64,000 bases of DNA from Comamonas sp. (GCA_031277805.1 JAITLR010000009.1:773338-837337), one strand, 5' to 3'; shown: positions 52,249 to 62,277, counted from the first letter of the stretch. Numbers and translations are program-made. The notes: generated by a model from the letters alone, not told the origin.

Positions 52249-54192
52249 TTAAGCCAGCAGGGCGTTCACACGCTTGACGTAAGCAGCAGGGTCTTCAGGC
52301 ATGCCGCCCTCGGCCAGCACAGCCTGGTCGAACAGGATCTGCGCCAGATCGTGGAAATGCACGCTGCCGTCCAGCTTCTTGACCAGCGGGTGCTCGGGGT
52401 TCACTTCCAGCACGGGCTTGGATTCGGGCGCGGCCTGGCCGGCCTGCTTGAGCAGACGCGCCAGCTGCAGGCTCATGTCGCCGTCGCTGACCACCAGACA
52501 GGCTGGCGAATCGACCAGGCGGCTGGTGGCGCGCACATCTTCGGCACGGTCCTTGAGTGCGTCCTTGAGCTTGGCCAGCACGGGTTTGAAGGCTTCGGCA
52601 GCTTCTTCAGCGGCCTTCTTCTCTTCTTCGTTCTGCAGCTTGCCCAGGTCCACGGCGCCCTTGGCCACGGACTGCAGCGGCGTGCCGTCGAAGTCATTCA
52701 GATAGTTGAGCGCCCACTCGTCCACTCGGTCGGTCATCAGCAGGACTTCGATGCCCTTCTTCTTGAACACTTCGAGCTGCGGGCTGTTCTTGGCGGCAGC
52801 CAGGGTATCGGCCGTGATGTAGTAGATCGCGTCCTGACCTTCCTTCATGCGTGCCTTGTAGTCGGCAAACGAGGTGTTCAGGCCTTCATGCGTGGTGGTG
52901 GCGAAACGCAGCAGCTTGGCAATGCGTTCCTTGTTGCCGAAGTCCTCGCCCAGGCCTTCCTTGAGCACGGCGCCGAACTCGTTGTAGAACTGCGTGAACT
53001 TGCCTTCCTTGGCCTTGTCGTCGGCATCCACCACATCGGTGACTTCACCGTCGGCTGCGGCTTCGTGCTTGTCGTGGCGGGCCAGGTCTTCGAGCATGGA
53101 CAGCACGCGCTTGGCCGAGCCGTCGCGAATCAGGCGCACGTCGCGTGATTCCTGCAGCAGCTCGCGGCTGACGTTCAGCGGCAGGTCGGCAGAGTCGATC
53201 ACGCCCTTCACAAAGCGCAGATATTGGGGCATCAGCGCCTCGGCATCGTCCATGATGAAGACGCGCTTCACATAGAGCTTGATGCCGGCATGCTTGTCAC
53301 GCTGGTACAGGTCGAACGGGGCCTTGGCGGGGATGTACAGCAGCTGCGTGTACTCGGTATTGCCTTCGACGCGGTTGTGGCTCCAGGTCAGCGGGTCTTC
53401 GAAGTCATGGCTGATGGCCTTGTAGAACTCCTTGTACTGCTCGTCCGTGATGTCCTTCTTGGGGCGCGTCCACAGGGCGCTGGCCTTGTTCACGGTCTCC
53501 CATTCGCCGGTCTTGACCATCTCGCCGGGCTGATCGTTCTCGCCTTCCTTCCACTCTTCCTTTTCCATCAGGATGGGCAGGCTGATGTGGTCGGAGTACT
53601 TGGAGATGACCTGCTTGAGCTTGTAGCCGTTGAGGAATTCTTCGGCATCGTCACGCAGGTGCAGGATGATGCTGGTGCCGCGCTCGGCGCGCTCGATCTG
53701 CTCGATCTGGAAATCGCCCGTGCCGCCGCTGATCCAGCGCACGCCTTCCGAAGCCGGCGCACCGGCGCGGCGGGTTTCCACGGTGATCTTGTCGGCCACG
53801 ATAAAGCCGGAGTAGAAGCCGACGCCGAACTGGCCGATCAGTTGCGAGTCGGCCTTCTGGTCACCGCTGAGCTTTTCCATGAAGGCCTTGGTGCCGCTCT
53901 TGGCAATCGTGCCCAGATTGTCGATGGCCTCCTGCTCGGTCATGCCGATGCCGGTATCGGTGATGGTCAGCGTCCTGGCGACCTTGTCAAAGGACACACG
54001 CACTTCCAGATTGGGCTGATCGCCGTAGAGGCTGGAGTCGTTCAGCGCTTCAAAGCGCAGCTTGTCGCAAGCATCCGAAGCATTGGAGATCAGCTCGCGC
54101 AGGAAGATTTCCTGGTTGGAATACAGCGAATGCGTGACCAGGTGCAGCAGCTGGGCCACTTCGGCCTGGAAGGAATGGGTTTGCTTTGTCAT
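52249..54192 (-). CDS. htpG: HSP90-family chaperone HtpG
   Basis: Bacterial Hsp90, an ATP-dependent chaperone dimer. 647 residues, normal length. N-terminal ATP-binding signatures [46 protein letters not shown] and [15 protein letters not shown] are visible; then the middle domain and the C-terminal dimer domain. The start at 54192 is chosen over 54240, since [16 protein letters not shown] is the conserved N-terminus. A heat-shock-type promoter lies upstream. Confidence 0.98.
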   Translation of the reverse strand: MTKQTHSFQAEVAQLLHLVTHSLYSNQEIFLRELISNASDACDKLRFEALNDSSLYGDQPNLEVRVSFDKVARTLTITDTGIGMTEQEAIDNLGTIAKSGTKAFMEKLSGDQKADSQLIGQFGVGFYSGFIVADKITVETRRAGAPASEGVRWISGGTGDFQIEQIERAERGTSIILHLRDDAEEFLNGYKLKQVISKYSDHISLPILMEKEEWKEGENDQPGEMVKTGEWETVNKASALWTRPKKDITDEQYKEFYKAISHDFEDPLTWSHNRVEGNTEYTQLLYIPAKAPFDLYQRDKHAGIKLYVKRVFIMDDAEALMPQYLRFVKGVIDSADLPLNVSRELLQESRDVRLIRDGSAKRVLSMLEDLARHDKHEAAADGEVTDVVDADDKAKEGKFTQFYNEFGAVLKEGLGEDFGNKERIAKLLRFATTTHEGLNTSFADYKARMKEGQDAIYYITADTLAAAKNSPQLEVFKKKGIEVLLMTDRVDEWALNYLNDFDGTPLQSVAKGAVDLGKLQNEEEKKAAEEAAEAFKPVLAKLKDALKDRAEDVRATSRLVDSPACLVVSDGDMSLQLARLLKQAGQAAPESKPVLEVNPEHPLVKKLDGSVHFHDLAQILFDQAVLAEGGMPEDPAAYVKRVNALLA

Positions 54193-54260
54193 GTCTTTGT
54201 GAGCGAAAAACTGAAAATCAAAAGCCGCCCGGAGGTCCACTCAAGGCGATTCGCTGTCAT

Positions 54261-54288
54261 AACTAGGGCCTGCCCCCGAAATTTCAAG
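54261..54288 (-). promoter_or_regulatory. Sigma32-type heat-shock promoter of htpG
   Basis: On the minus strand: CTTGAAA (54282-54288) as -35 and CCCTAGTT (54261-54268) as -10, 13 bases apart. This fits the RpoH consensus CTTGAAA-N11-16-CCCCATNT with two changes in the -10. The promoter lies about 70 bases upstream of the htpG start. Confidence 0.6.
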
Positions 54289-54299
54289 GGCTATTGCGC

Positions 54300-54375
54300 C
54301 AAAGAAAAAGCGCAAGCGCCATTTCAAAAAGAATAGCTGCTTGCGCTTATCTATCAAGGGCCAGAGGCCAATTTC
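54300..54375. repeat. Dispersed ATAGC/GCGCTTG repeat upstream of htpG
   Basis: Two inverted motifs: AAAGCGCAAGCGCC near 54308 and ATAGCTGCTTGCGCTTATC near 54332, then AGGGCCAGAGGCCAATTT. The second half matches copies at 23055-23090 and 5581-5620. Confidence 0.6.
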
Positions 54376-54399
54376 ACTCAAAACCGGCATCACCCTAAC

Positions 54400-54480
54400 C
54401 GAGGGGCAGCGAGCAAGAGCCGCCTCCCGGCGAAGCTGCCCGTCCCCCTTGGGGGAAGCGGCAAAGCCGCTCAGGGGGTA
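54400..54480. repeat. Palindromic repeat copy next to the pseudouridine synthase gene
   Basis: Contains GAGCAAGAGCCGCCTCCCGG followed at 54441-54480 by the core that also appears in folB (2793-2832) and, inverted, at 15435-15474. It ends exactly at the stop codon of the pseudouridine synthase gene and may serve as a terminator. Confidence 0.8.
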
Positions 54481-56478
54481 TCAAAAGCTTTCGTGTGGAG
54501 CCAGATAGCGCCACTGACCAGTAGGCAGATTGCCCAGGGTCACGCCGCCGATACGGATGCGCTTGAGGCCCACCACGCGCAGGCCCACCAGTTCGCACAT
54601 GCGGCGGATCTGGCGCTTCTTGCCTTCGGTCAGCACAAAGCGAAGCTGCTCGGGGTTCTGCCAGTCCACCTTGGCGGGCTGTAGAGGCTGGTCGTCCAGC
54701 GACAGGCCGTGACGCAGCAGCTCCAGCTTCTCCTCGGGGAAGACGGACTGCACATCCACATCGCGGTCACCGAAGGTCACACGCACCAGGTATTCCTTGT
54801 CGACCTCGGAATCCTCACCAATGATGTGACGGGCCACACGGCCGTCCTGGGTCAGCACCAGCAGGCCCACGGAATCGATGTCCAGGCGGCCACAAGGCGC
54901 CAGGCCCTTGAGCTGGCTGAAGTTGAAGCGCGTCTTGCTGCGGTCTTCGTTCCAGCGGTTTTCGTTGGTAATCAGCACCACGGCAGGCTCATGACCGTCT
55001 TCGGCCTGACCGCTGACATAGCCCATGGGCTTGTTCAGCAGGATGGTGACCTGCTGGTCCTGACGGTCCTGAGCCTTCTGGTCGATCTCGATCCTGTCGC
55101 CGGGCACCACGTTCTGACCCATGGTCGCGACTTCGCCGTTGACCGTGACCCAGCCGTTTTCCACCCACTCATCGGCCTCGCGGCGCGAGCACAGGCCCAT
55201 GTCGGCAATGCGCTTGTTGATGCGGATGGCGCCGGGACGGTCGTCCTGACGGGCTTCCACTTCAGGAGCGCGCTTGACGGGAATCGCACGGTCCGAGCCA
55301 TCGGCTGCGGGACGGTAGGTGCGAATGCCAGTCGTTGGGCGGCGTGTGGCCTCGGAAACAAAAGAGCCGGGGATATGGCGCTTTTCGGGCTCGCCACCGC
55401 GCTCGTCACGACGGTCATCACGTCGTTCGCCACGGCGCTCGTCATTACGACGATCGCCAAAACGGCGGTCATCGTCACGTGGGCCTCGGTCATTGCGTGG
55501 TCCGCCGTCGCGTGGCTGGTATTCGCGGCGTTCGCCATCACGGGGACGGAACTCACGGCGTTCACCACCCTGGTCGGAACGGCCAAAGCCACCGCTGCGA
55601 GGACGGTCGCCAACGTCACGGCCTTGCGGACGCTGGTCACGGCGGTCATCGAAACGGTCGCGGGGCTGATACTCGCGACGCTCACCATCGCGAGGCTGGT
55701 ATTCGCGGCGTTCACCGTCACGGGGACGGAACTCACGGCGCTCGCCGCCCTGGTCGGGACGGCCAAAACCACGGTTCTGCGGACGGTCACCAAAGTCACG
55801 ACCCTGAGGGCGCTGCTCACGACGGTCGTCGAAACGGTCGCGGGGCGCGCCATCGCGTGGTCCGCCATCGCGAGGCTGATATTCACGGCGTTCACCGTCA
55901 CGGGGACGGAACTCACGGCGCTCGCCACCCTGGTCAGGACGGCCAAAGCCACGATTCTGCGAACGGTCGCCAAAATCACGGCCCTGCGGACGCTGGTCAC
56001 GACGGTCGTCGAAACGGTCGCGTGGCGCGCCACTGCGGGGTTGATACTCGCGGCGCTCGCCGTCGCGCTGACCTTCGCCACGGTGTTCGCCATAGGGCTT
56101 GAAACCGCGATCACCACCGCCGAAGCGGCGTTCGCCGCCCTCGGCCGGACGATCATCCCGGTCAGAGCGGGGTCGACGCTCATCGCGCTGTGAGAAGCCG
56201 CCACGGCGTTCGCCATCATCGCGGCCAGGACGCCCATCGGGACGGCCAAAGCCCGAGGAACGGGGCCGCTCGTCACGTTCACGCTGAGGGCGATCGCCAC
56301 GCGGGCCGCGATCCGAACGGTCGCCGCCGGCAGGTCTTGGGCCGCGCGCAGCGGGCTTTTCCGCCTGGGCCGGCTTGGCAGGTGCACGCAAAACAGGGCG
56401 CGCCGACGAGGAATCGGACGACGCGGAGGAATTGCCAGCACCTGGGGTGCCGGGCTCTTTTGGAGGTTTGACTGACAT
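54481..56478 (-). CDS. RluF/RluB-type pseudouridine synthase with long tandem-repeat N-terminal tail
   Basis: A 665-residue protein. The last ~270 residues form a normal rRNA pseudouridine synthase: S4 domain (RINKRIADMGLCSRREADEWVENGWVTVNGE), the catalytic Asp in GRLDIDS, and KKRQIRRMCELVGLRVVGLKRIRI. Detail resembles RluF more than RluB. The first ~395 residues are low complexity, very rich in Arg, Asp, Gly, Glu and Gln, with a 60-residue unit repeated about three times (GERREYQPRDG..., DRFDDRRDQRPQGRDFGDRPQNRGFGRPDQGGERREFRPRD). Such RG/RD-rich tails may bind RNA. The DNA repeat opens long false ORFs on other frames. Confidence 0.93.
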   Translation of the reverse strand: MSVKPPKEPGTPGAGNSSASSDSSSARPVLRAPAKPAQAEKPAARGPRPAGGDRSDRGPRGDRPQRERDERPRSSGFGRPDGRPGRDDGERRGGFSQRDERRPRSDRDDRPAEGGERRFGGGDRGFKPYGEHRGEGQRDGERREYQPRSGAPRDRFDDRRDQRPQGRDFGDRSQNRGFGRPDQGGERREFRPRDGERREYQPRDGGPRDGAPRDRFDDRREQRPQGRDFGDRPQNRGFGRPDQGGERREFRPRDGERREYQPRDGERREYQPRDRFDDRRDQRPQGRDVGDRPRSGGFGRSDQGGERREFRPRDGERREYQPRDGGPRNDRGPRDDDRRFGDRRNDERRGERRDDRRDERGGEPEKRHIPGSFVSEATRRPTTGIRTYRPAADGSDRAIPVKRAPEVEARQDDRPGAIRINKRIADMGLCSRREADEWVENGWVTVNGEVATMGQNVVPGDRIEIDQKAQDRQDQQVTILLNKPMGYVSGQAEDGHEPAVVLITNENRWNEDRSKTRFNFSQLKGLAPCGRLDIDSVGLLVLTQDGRVARHIIGEDSEVDKEYLVRVTFGDRDVDVQSVFPEEKLELLRHGLSLDDQPLQPAKVDWQNPEQLRFVLTEGKKRQIRRMCELVGLRVVGLKRIRIGGVTLGNLPTGQWRYLAPHESF
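55530..56069 (-). repeat. 180-bp tandem repeats coding the RD/RG-rich tail
   Basis: The string ACGGGGACGGAACTCACGGC recurs at 55541, 55721 and 55901, a period of exactly 180 bases (60 codons), and the surrounding sequence follows the same period with small changes. The unit keeps the reading frame of the pseudouridine synthase gene. Copy number could vary between strains. Confidence 0.85.
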
Positions 56479-56562
56479 TTGGGCGTAATTGTCTCGCGAC
56501 GCGCGGGCGCGAGGCGAGAGTTATCCACAATTCCAGCGCGGAGCTAGGTTATAGGACAGGCA

Positions 56563-57294
56563 TCAGGCAAGCGCCTTGCGAGGCGAGCAGAACTCGCCAT
56601 GACGCAGTGCATCCAGGTCCAGCACACGCAGCCCGCCATACTCGATCTGGATCACGCGCTCGCGCTGCAACACGGACAGCGCTTCGTTCACACGCTGACG
56701 CGACAGGCCAACCAGGTTGGCCAGCTCCTGCTGGGTGATGCGCAGAATCTGTCCCACACCAGGATAGAGCAGCGGATTGAACAAGGCAGCCAGGCTGCGC
56801 GCCACACGCAGATCGGGGTTGCTCATGCGGTCGATCTCGCGCGCCGCGATGAACTGGCCCAGGCGCTCGTTGAGCTGATTCATCACAAAGCGGTTGAAAC
56901 CTATGGAGTGGTCGAGCAGCCAGTGGAACATGTCTATGGGCAGGCCTCCGACCACGGATTTACGGATCGCCTGCACGTTGTAGCGATAGGGCTCGCGCTT
57001 GATGACCGTGCCTTCGCCAAACCAGCCTCCTGGCGGCAGTCCTGCCAGCGTCATGCTGACGCCGTCGGCACTTTCGGTGTTCATCTTGAGCAGACCGTCG
57101 ACCACGCCGAACCAGTAGGTGGGCGCGCGCCCCGTGCGGCAGACATAGTCGCCGGGCTCGGCATCACCCATCAACAGCACCCGCAGCACATTCTCACGCT
57201 CTTGCGGCTGCAGCACCGGCCACCATGGGATCCCTTCAAGCTCGACTTCCAAAGGCTTGCGCCGCCTTTGGTGCAATGACAGTTCTTGACTCAT
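56563..57294 (-). CDS. Crp/Fnr-family transcriptional regulator
   Basis: A 243-residue regulator. The cyclic-nucleotide-binding-like domain has GDYVCRTGRAPTYWFGVVDGLLKMN and PGGWFGEGTVIKREPYRYNVQAIRKS, but I see no Fnr cluster Cys. The C-terminal helix-turn-helix is ITQQELANLVGLSRQRVNEAL. The start at 57294 (MSQELSLHQRR) is chosen over the upstream 57375. It is divergent from the acyl-CoA ligase operon and may control it; a partial inverted repeat lies in the gap. Confidence 0.9.
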   Translation of the reverse strand: MSQELSLHQRRRKPLEVELEGIPWWPVLQPQERENVLRVLLMGDAEPGDYVCRTGRAPTYWFGVVDGLLKMNTESADGVSMTLAGLPPGGWFGEGTVIKREPYRYNVQAIRKSVVGGLPIDMFHWLLDHSIGFNRFVMNQLNERLGQFIAAREIDRMSNPDLRVARSLAALFNPLLYPGVGQILRITQQELANLVGLSRQRVNEALSVLQRERVIQIEYGGLRVLDLDALRHGEFCSPRKALA

Positions 57295-57417
57295 GGGCTG
57301 CAAGCATTGCCAAAGCCGGGCCTGCACAACAGCGGGATTTCCACGAGGCAGCAAATGCGTCATTTTCAGCAGCATTTGTTACAGCGGATTTTCACTATGC
57401 AGGCTTTCCCTCAAATT

Positions 57418-57443
57418 GTCGTCAAACAGACATCCTGACGTCA
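57418..57443. promoter_or_regulatory. Candidate operator between Crp/Fnr gene and ligase operon
   Basis: GTCGTCA (57418-57424) and TGACGTC (57436-57442) are inverted arms (one mismatch in seven) 11 bases apart, with TGACGTCA itself palindromic. It lies about 80 bases upstream of the ligase start. A Crp/Fnr-type dimer could bind here; no direct evidence. Confidence 0.3.
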
Positions 57444-57523
57444 AAGTCATCCATAGCATGACTGCAAGACTTTCGAGAACGGGCGCAAGACACCGTTTTC
57501 TCCCAAGACTCAAAGGACCCGGC

Positions 57524-59452
57524 ATGACAACCACGTTCCCTCAACTGCTGCTCAAGCACGCGACAGAACGCCCTGATGCACCTGCTCTGCGCGAGAAGGA
57601 ATATGGCATCTGGCAAACCTGGAGCTGGCGCGAGGCCGCGCAAACCGTACGCCACATGGCCTGCGGCCTGCGCGCCCTGGGCCTTGAGCGCGGGCAGAAT
57701 CTGGCTTTCATCAGCGACAACCGGCCCCATGTGTATCTGGGCTTTCTGGCCGTGCAAAGCTGCGGGGCCGTCCCCATTCCGCTGTATCAGGACGCCGTCG
57801 CGGCCGAGATGATGTTTGTGATGGAGGATGCGGAGATCGCATTCGCCTTTGCCGAAAACCAGGAACAGGTGGACAAGCTGCTGGAAGTGCGCGAGAGCGT
57901 GGCCAGCATTCGCCACATCATCTATGACGATCCACGCGGCCTGCGCAAGTACGACCAGCCCGGTCTGATCAGCACCGAAGAGTTGCTGGCCAAGGGCAAG
58001 GAGTGGGATGCGCAGCATGCTGGCGCCTATGAGGCCATGGTGCAGGCCATCTCGCCCGACGATGTCTCGGTCATCCTCTACACCTCGGGCACCACGGGCA
58101 AGCCCAAGGGGGTATGCCAGACCCACGCGAGCTTTGGCGAATCGGCTCGCGGTGGCGTACAGACCGACAAGCTCGATGCTGCAGACAATGTGATCTGCTA
58201 TTTGCCCCCTGCCTGGGTTGGCGACCACCTGTTTTCGTTTGCGCAATGGCTGGTGGCGGGCTTCACCATCAACTGCCCGGAGTCGGCCGCCACGGTCTCC
58301 ATCGACCTGCGCGAGATCGGCCCCAGCTATTACTTTGCGCCTCCACGCATTTTCGAGGGCATGCTGACCTCGGTCTCCATTCGCATGGAAGATGCATCAC
58401 CGCTCAAGCAATGGATGTATGCCAAGGCCATGAATGTGGCGCGCCGCGTGGGCTCGGACATCCTGGATGGCAAGAACGTCAGCGCCGTGGAGCGGCTCAA
58501 GTACCAGCTGGGCAACCTCTTCATCTACGGGCCGCTGCGCAACGCCATGGGACTGTCGCGCATCCGCGTGGCCTACACGGCCGGTGCGGCCATCGGCCCC
58601 GAGCTGTTCCGCTTCTTCCGCTCCATCGGCATCAATCTCAAGCAGCTCTATGGCCAGACCGAGACCTGCGCCTATGTCTGCCTGCAGCGTGACCGCCAGG
58701 TGGAACTCTCCAGCGTAGGCCAGGCGGCCCCCGGCATCGAACTCAAGATTGCCGACAACGGCGAGGTGCTGGTTAAGGGTGTCTCGGTGCTCAAGGAATA
58801 CTACAAGCGCCCCGATGCCACGGCCGAAGTCATCGATGCCGACGGCTACTTCCACACCGGCGATGCGGGCGTGATCGATGCCAGTGGCCAGTTGCGCATC
58901 ATCGACCGAGCCAAGGATGTGGGCAGGACCAGCCGCGGTGCCATGTTCGCACCCAACTACATCGAGAACAAGCTCAAGTTCTTCCCCCATATCAAGGAGG
59001 CCGTGTGCTTCGGCCATGGCAAGGATCAGGTCTGTGCCTTCATCAACATCGACTACGAAGCCGTGGGTAACTGGGCCGAGCGTCAGGGCCTGCCCTATGG
59101 CGGCTATGTGGACCTTGCCAGCAAGGCCAAGGTGCTGGAACTGGTGGCCGACTGCATTGCCCAGGTCAATGCCGATCTGGCTTCCGAGCCCGGCATGGCC
59201 GACACCCAGGTCGCGCGCTTTCTGGTGCTGCACAAGGAGCTGGACCCCGATGACGATGAGCTGACCCGCACCCGCAAGGTGCGCCGCAACTTCATCGCCG
59301 ACAAATACGGTGTGCTGGTCGATGCGCTCTACACCGGCAAGTCGGAGCAGTTCATCGAAACCCTGGTGAAGTTCGAAGACGGCCGCACGGGCAGCGTGAG
59401 CGCCACGCTGACCATTGTGGACAGCAAGATCCACCCGGCGGCCACGGTCTGA
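57524..59452 (+). CDS. AMP-binding acyl-CoA ligase (FadD-like)
   Basis: A 642-residue adenylate-forming enzyme that activates a carboxylic acid as its CoA thioester. P-loop-like motif LYTSGTTGKPKG, then LKQLYGQTETCAYV and the hinge region DGYFHTGDAGVIDASGQLRIIDRAKD. The start at 57524 has AAAGGA upstream; longer ORF starts are shadows. It heads a cluster with LivG-, LivH-, LivM-type genes and a substrate-binding protein, all on one strand with short gaps. The operon probably imports and activates a fatty or aromatic acid. Confidence 0.92.
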   Translation: MTTTFPQLLLKHATERPDAPALREKEYGIWQTWSWREAAQTVRHMACGLRALGLERGQNLAFISDNRPHVYLGFLAVQSCGAVPIPLYQDAVAAEMMFVMEDAEIAFAFAENQEQVDKLLEVRESVASIRHIIYDDPRGLRKYDQPGLISTEELLAKGKEWDAQHAGAYEAMVQAISPDDVSVILYTSGTTGKPKGVCQTHASFGESARGGVQTDKLDAADNVICYLPPAWVGDHLFSFAQWLVAGFTINCPESAATVSIDLREIGPSYYFAPPRIFEGMLTSVSIRMEDASPLKQWMYAKAMNVARRVGSDILDGKNVSAVERLKYQLGNLFIYGPLRNAMGLSRIRVAYTAGAAIGPELFRFFRSIGINLKQLYGQTETCAYVCLQRDRQVELSSVGQAAPGIELKIADNGEVLVKGVSVLKEYYKRPDATAEVIDADGYFHTGDAGVIDASGQLRIIDRAKDVGRTSRGAMFAPNYIENKLKFFPHIKEAVCFGHGKDQVCAFINIDYEAVGNWAERQGLPYGGYVDLASKAKVLELVADCIAQVNADLASEPGMADTQVARFLVLHKELDPDDDELTRTRKVRRNFIADKYGVLVDALYTGKSEQFIETLVKFEDGRTGSVSATLTIVDSKIHPAATV

Positions 59453-59463
59453 GAGGGAGCGAC

Positions 59464-60249
59464 ATGAATACAAGAACCACGGGCGACGTCATTCTGGACA
59501 TCAAGAACATCAGCCTGCGCTTTGGCGGAGTGAAGGCTCTGACCGATATCTCGTTCAACGTCAAAGAGCATGAGATTCGTTCCATCATCGGTCCCAACGG
59601 CGCCGGCAAAAGCTCCATGCTCAACTGCATCAACGGCGTCTACACGCCGTCCGAGGGCTCCATCACCTTCCGCGGCCAGACCTTCAGCCATATGAACAGC
59701 CGCCAGGTCGCCGAGATGGGCGTGGCGCGCACCTTCCAGAACCTGGCGCTGTTCAAGGGCATGAGCGTGATCGACAACATCATGACCGGCCGCAACCTCA
59801 AGATCAAAAGCAACATCCTGATGCAGGCTCTGCGCATCGGACCTGCGCAGCGTGAAGAAATTGCCCATCGTGAATTTGTCGAGCACATCATCGACTTCCT
59901 TGAAATCCAGGCCTATCGCAAGACCCCCGTGGGCCAGCTGCCCTACGGCCTGCAGAAGCGCGTGGACCTTGGACGGGCGCTGGCCATGGAGCCCCAGGTG
60001 CTGCTGCTGGACGAGCCCATGGCCGGCATGAACGTGGAAGAAAAGCAGGACATGTGCCGCTTCATCCTCGACGTGAACGAAGAGTTTGGCACCACCATCG
60101 TGCTCATTGAGCACGACATGGGCGTGGTCATGGACATCAGCGACCGCGTCGTGGTGCTGGATTACGGCAAGAAGATCGGCGACGGTGCGCCCGATGAAGT
60201 GCGCAATAACGAAGACGTGATCCGCGCCTATCTGGGCGCAGGCCACTGA
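59464..60249 (+). CDS. LivG-type ABC transporter ATP-binding protein
   Basis: A 261-residue ATPase of the branched-chain-amino-acid (HAAT) uptake family. Walker A GPNGAGKSS, the signature-like QLPYGLQKRVDLGRALA, Walker B LLLDEPMAG and the switch His in LIEHDMG are visible, with a C-terminal extension normal for LivG. It lies 11 bases after the acyl-CoA ligase gene and ten before the permease. Substrate specificity in such clusters is set by the binding protein, not by this subunit. Confidence 0.95.
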   Translation: MNTRTTGDVILDIKNISLRFGGVKALTDISFNVKEHEIRSIIGPNGAGKSSMLNCINGVYTPSEGSITFRGQTFSHMNSRQVAEMGVARTFQNLALFKGMSVIDNIMTGRNLKIKSNILMQALRIGPAQREEIAHREFVEHIIDFLEIQAYRKTPVGQLPYGLQKRVDLGRALAMEPQVLLLDEPMAGMNVEEKQDMCRFILDVNEEFGTTIVLIEHDMGVVMDISDRVVVLDYGKKIGDGAPDEVRNNEDVIRAYLGAGH

Positions 60250-60259
60250 AGGAGCAGTC

Positions 60260-61189
60260 ATGGGATTTTTCTTAGAGACATTGTTCGGCGGCCTCATGGT
60301 GGGCACGCTGTACGCACTGATCGCCATTGGCTTTGTGCTGATCTTCAAGGCCTCGGGCGTCTTCAACTTCGCGCAGGGTGCCATGGTGCTGTTCTCAGCC
60401 CTGGCCATGGCCCGCTTTTCACAATGGATCCCAGACTGGCTGAGCATGGAGCCGGGCCTGATAGGTAACCTGCTGGCCATCATCGTCACGCTGGCCCTGA
60501 TGGTGGTCGTAGCCTGGGTGATCGAACGTCTGGCCCTGCGCCATCTGGTCAATCAGGAGCCCATCACCTTGCTGATGGCCACACTGGGCATTGCCTACCT
60601 GCTCGACGGCCTGGGACCGCTGGTCTTTGGTTCCGAGGTCTACAAGATCGATGTGGGCATGCCCAAGGACCCCGTCTTCATCATGGATGGCCTGTTCCCG
60701 GGCGGAGTGATGATCAGCCTGGAAGACCTGTATGCGGCCTGCATCGCAGCCATCATGGTGATCTGCCTGAGCCTGTTCTTCCAGAAAACCAAGACCGGAC
60801 GCGCGCTGCGTGCCGTGGCCGATGACCACCAGGCCGCGCAATCCATCGGCATTCCGCTGTCGCGCATCTGGGTAATCGTCTGGTCGGTGGCCGGCGCCGT
60901 AGCCCTGGTGGTCGGCATCATCTGGGGTTCCAAGCTGGGCGTGCAGTACTCGCTGTCTCTGGTGGCGCTCAAGGCCCTGCCTGTGGTGATTCTGGGCGGC
61001 CTGACATCGCTGCCCGGCGCCATCATCGGCGGCCTGATTATCGGTGTGGGCGAGAAGCTCTCCGAAGTGTATATCGGCCCCATGGTGGGTGGCGGCATCG
61101 AGACCTGGTTTGCCTATGGTCTGGCCCTTTGCTTCTTGCTGGTTCGGCCACAAGGCCTGTTCGGCGACAAGATCATTGACCGCGTCTGA
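60260..61189 (+). CDS. LivH-type ABC transporter permease
   Basis: A 309-residue inner-membrane permease with about eight spans. Family marks are GTLYALIAIGFVLIFKASGVFNFAQGAM at the N-terminus, and ALRAVADDHQAAQSIGIPLSRIWVIVWSVAGAVALVVGI, the ATPase-contact region. It forms the translocation path with the LivM-type protein next to it. GGAG precedes the ATG. Confidence 0.95.
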   Translation: MGFFLETLFGGLMVGTLYALIAIGFVLIFKASGVFNFAQGAMVLFSALAMARFSQWIPDWLSMEPGLIGNLLAIIVTLALMVVVAWVIERLALRHLVNQEPITLLMATLGIAYLLDGLGPLVFGSEVYKIDVGMPKDPVFIMDGLFPGGVMISLEDLYAACIAAIMVICLSLFFQKTKTGRALRAVADDHQAAQSIGIPLSRIWVIVWSVAGAVALVVGIIWGSKLGVQYSLSLVALKALPVVILGGLTSLPGAIIGGLIIGVGEKLSEVYIGPMVGGGIETWFAYGLALCFLLVRPQGLFGDKIIDRV

Positions 61190-61206
61190 ACGGGGAGAAC
61201 GAGAAT

Positions 61207-62271
61207 ATGTTTTATCGTGAAAACGGTCAGTTCAAGACCAGCTACGCGGCAGACCAGCAGATCTTCGGCGTTGCTCAGGACCGCTGGGCCATTTTGCTGG
61301 TGCTGGCGTTTGCCTTTATCGCCGTTCCCCTGGTTTCCAGCGACTACACCTTCCAGGCGATTCTGATTCCCTTTGTCATCATGTCGCTGGCGGCGCTGGG
61401 GTTGAATATCCTGGTCGGCTACTGCGGTCAGATCTCGTTGGGCACGGCCGCCTTCATGGCCGTGGGCGCCTATGCGGCCTACAACCTGCAGGCCCGCTTC
61501 GAGGGTATGCCGCTGCTGCTGGCCTTGATTGGCGGCGGGCTGGTCTCCATGGTCTTTGGCATTGTGTTCGGCCTGCCCAGTCTGCGCATTCGTGGCCTGT
61601 ATCTGGCCGTGGCCACGCTGGCCGCCCAGTTCTTTGTGGACTGGCTGACCACCCGCGCTGCCTGGGTGACGAACAACTCTTCGTCGGGCTCCGTCAGCGC
61701 CAAGCCATTGGCCATTCTGGGCTGGAGCATTGATACCCCGCTGGAGAAATACCTGCTGTGCCTGGCCATTCTCTGCATGCTGGGACTGGCGGCCAAGAAT
61801 CTGGTGCGCAGCTCCATAGGCCGCGAGTGGATGGCCATGCGCGATATGGATGTGGCCGCCAGCGTGATCGGCATCCGCCCGACCTACGCCAAGCTCTCGG
61901 CCTTTGCCGTCAGCAGCTTCATCGTCGGCATTGCCGGCGCGCTCTGGGGCTTTGTGCACCTGGGCGCCTGGGAACCTGCGGCCTTCAGCCTGGATCGCTC
62001 GCTGCAGTTGCTGTTCATGATCATCATCGGCGGCCTGGGATCGGTCGTTGGCAGCATCTTCGGCGCCGCCTTCTTCGTGCTGCTGCCGCTGCTGCTCAAC
62101 CAAGTGCCCCACTGGCTGGGTCTGCCGCTGTCCACGGCCACGGCCACCTATCTGGAACACATGATCTTCGGCGCCCTCATCGTGTTCTTCCTGATTGTGG
62201 AACCTCACGGACTGGCCAAGCTGTGGGCCACGGCGCGCCAGAAGCTGCGCGTCTGGCCTTTCCCGCATTGA
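61207..62271 (+). CDS. LivM-type ABC transporter permease
   Basis: A 354-residue inner-membrane permease with about nine spans. Marks: NILVGYCGQISLGTAAFMAVGAYAAYNL and MAMRDMDVAASVIGIRPTYAKLSAFAVSSFIVGIAGALWGF. It pairs with the LivH-type subunit 17 bases upstream. After the stop codon comes a 100-base palindromic repeat (62278-62377) before the binding-protein gene. Confidence 0.94.
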   Translation: MFYRENGQFKTSYAADQQIFGVAQDRWAILLVLAFAFIAVPLVSSDYTFQAILIPFVIMSLAALGLNILVGYCGQISLGTAAFMAVGAYAAYNLQARFEGMPLLLALIGGGLVSMVFGIVFGLPSLRIRGLYLAVATLAAQFFVDWLTTRAAWVTNNSSSGSVSAKPLAILGWSIDTPLEKYLLCLAILCMLGLAAKNLVRSSIGREWMAMRDMDVAASVIGIRPTYAKLSAFAVSSFIVGIAGALWGFVHLGAWEPAAFSLDRSLQLLFMIIIGGLGSVVGSIFGAAFFVLLPLLLNQVPHWLGLPLSTATATYLEHMIFGALIVFFLIVEPHGLAKLWATARQKLRVWPFPH

Positions 62272-62277
62272 AATGAC

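Noticed and set aside
54709..56528. Two long ORFs (494 codons on the plus strand, 497 on a second minus frame) over the pseudouridine synthase gene
   Set aside because: They are products of the 180-base repeat and strong GC skew. The translations are monotonous Thr/Val/Ala strings without domain features, whereas the chosen frame holds a complete S4 and synthase domain.
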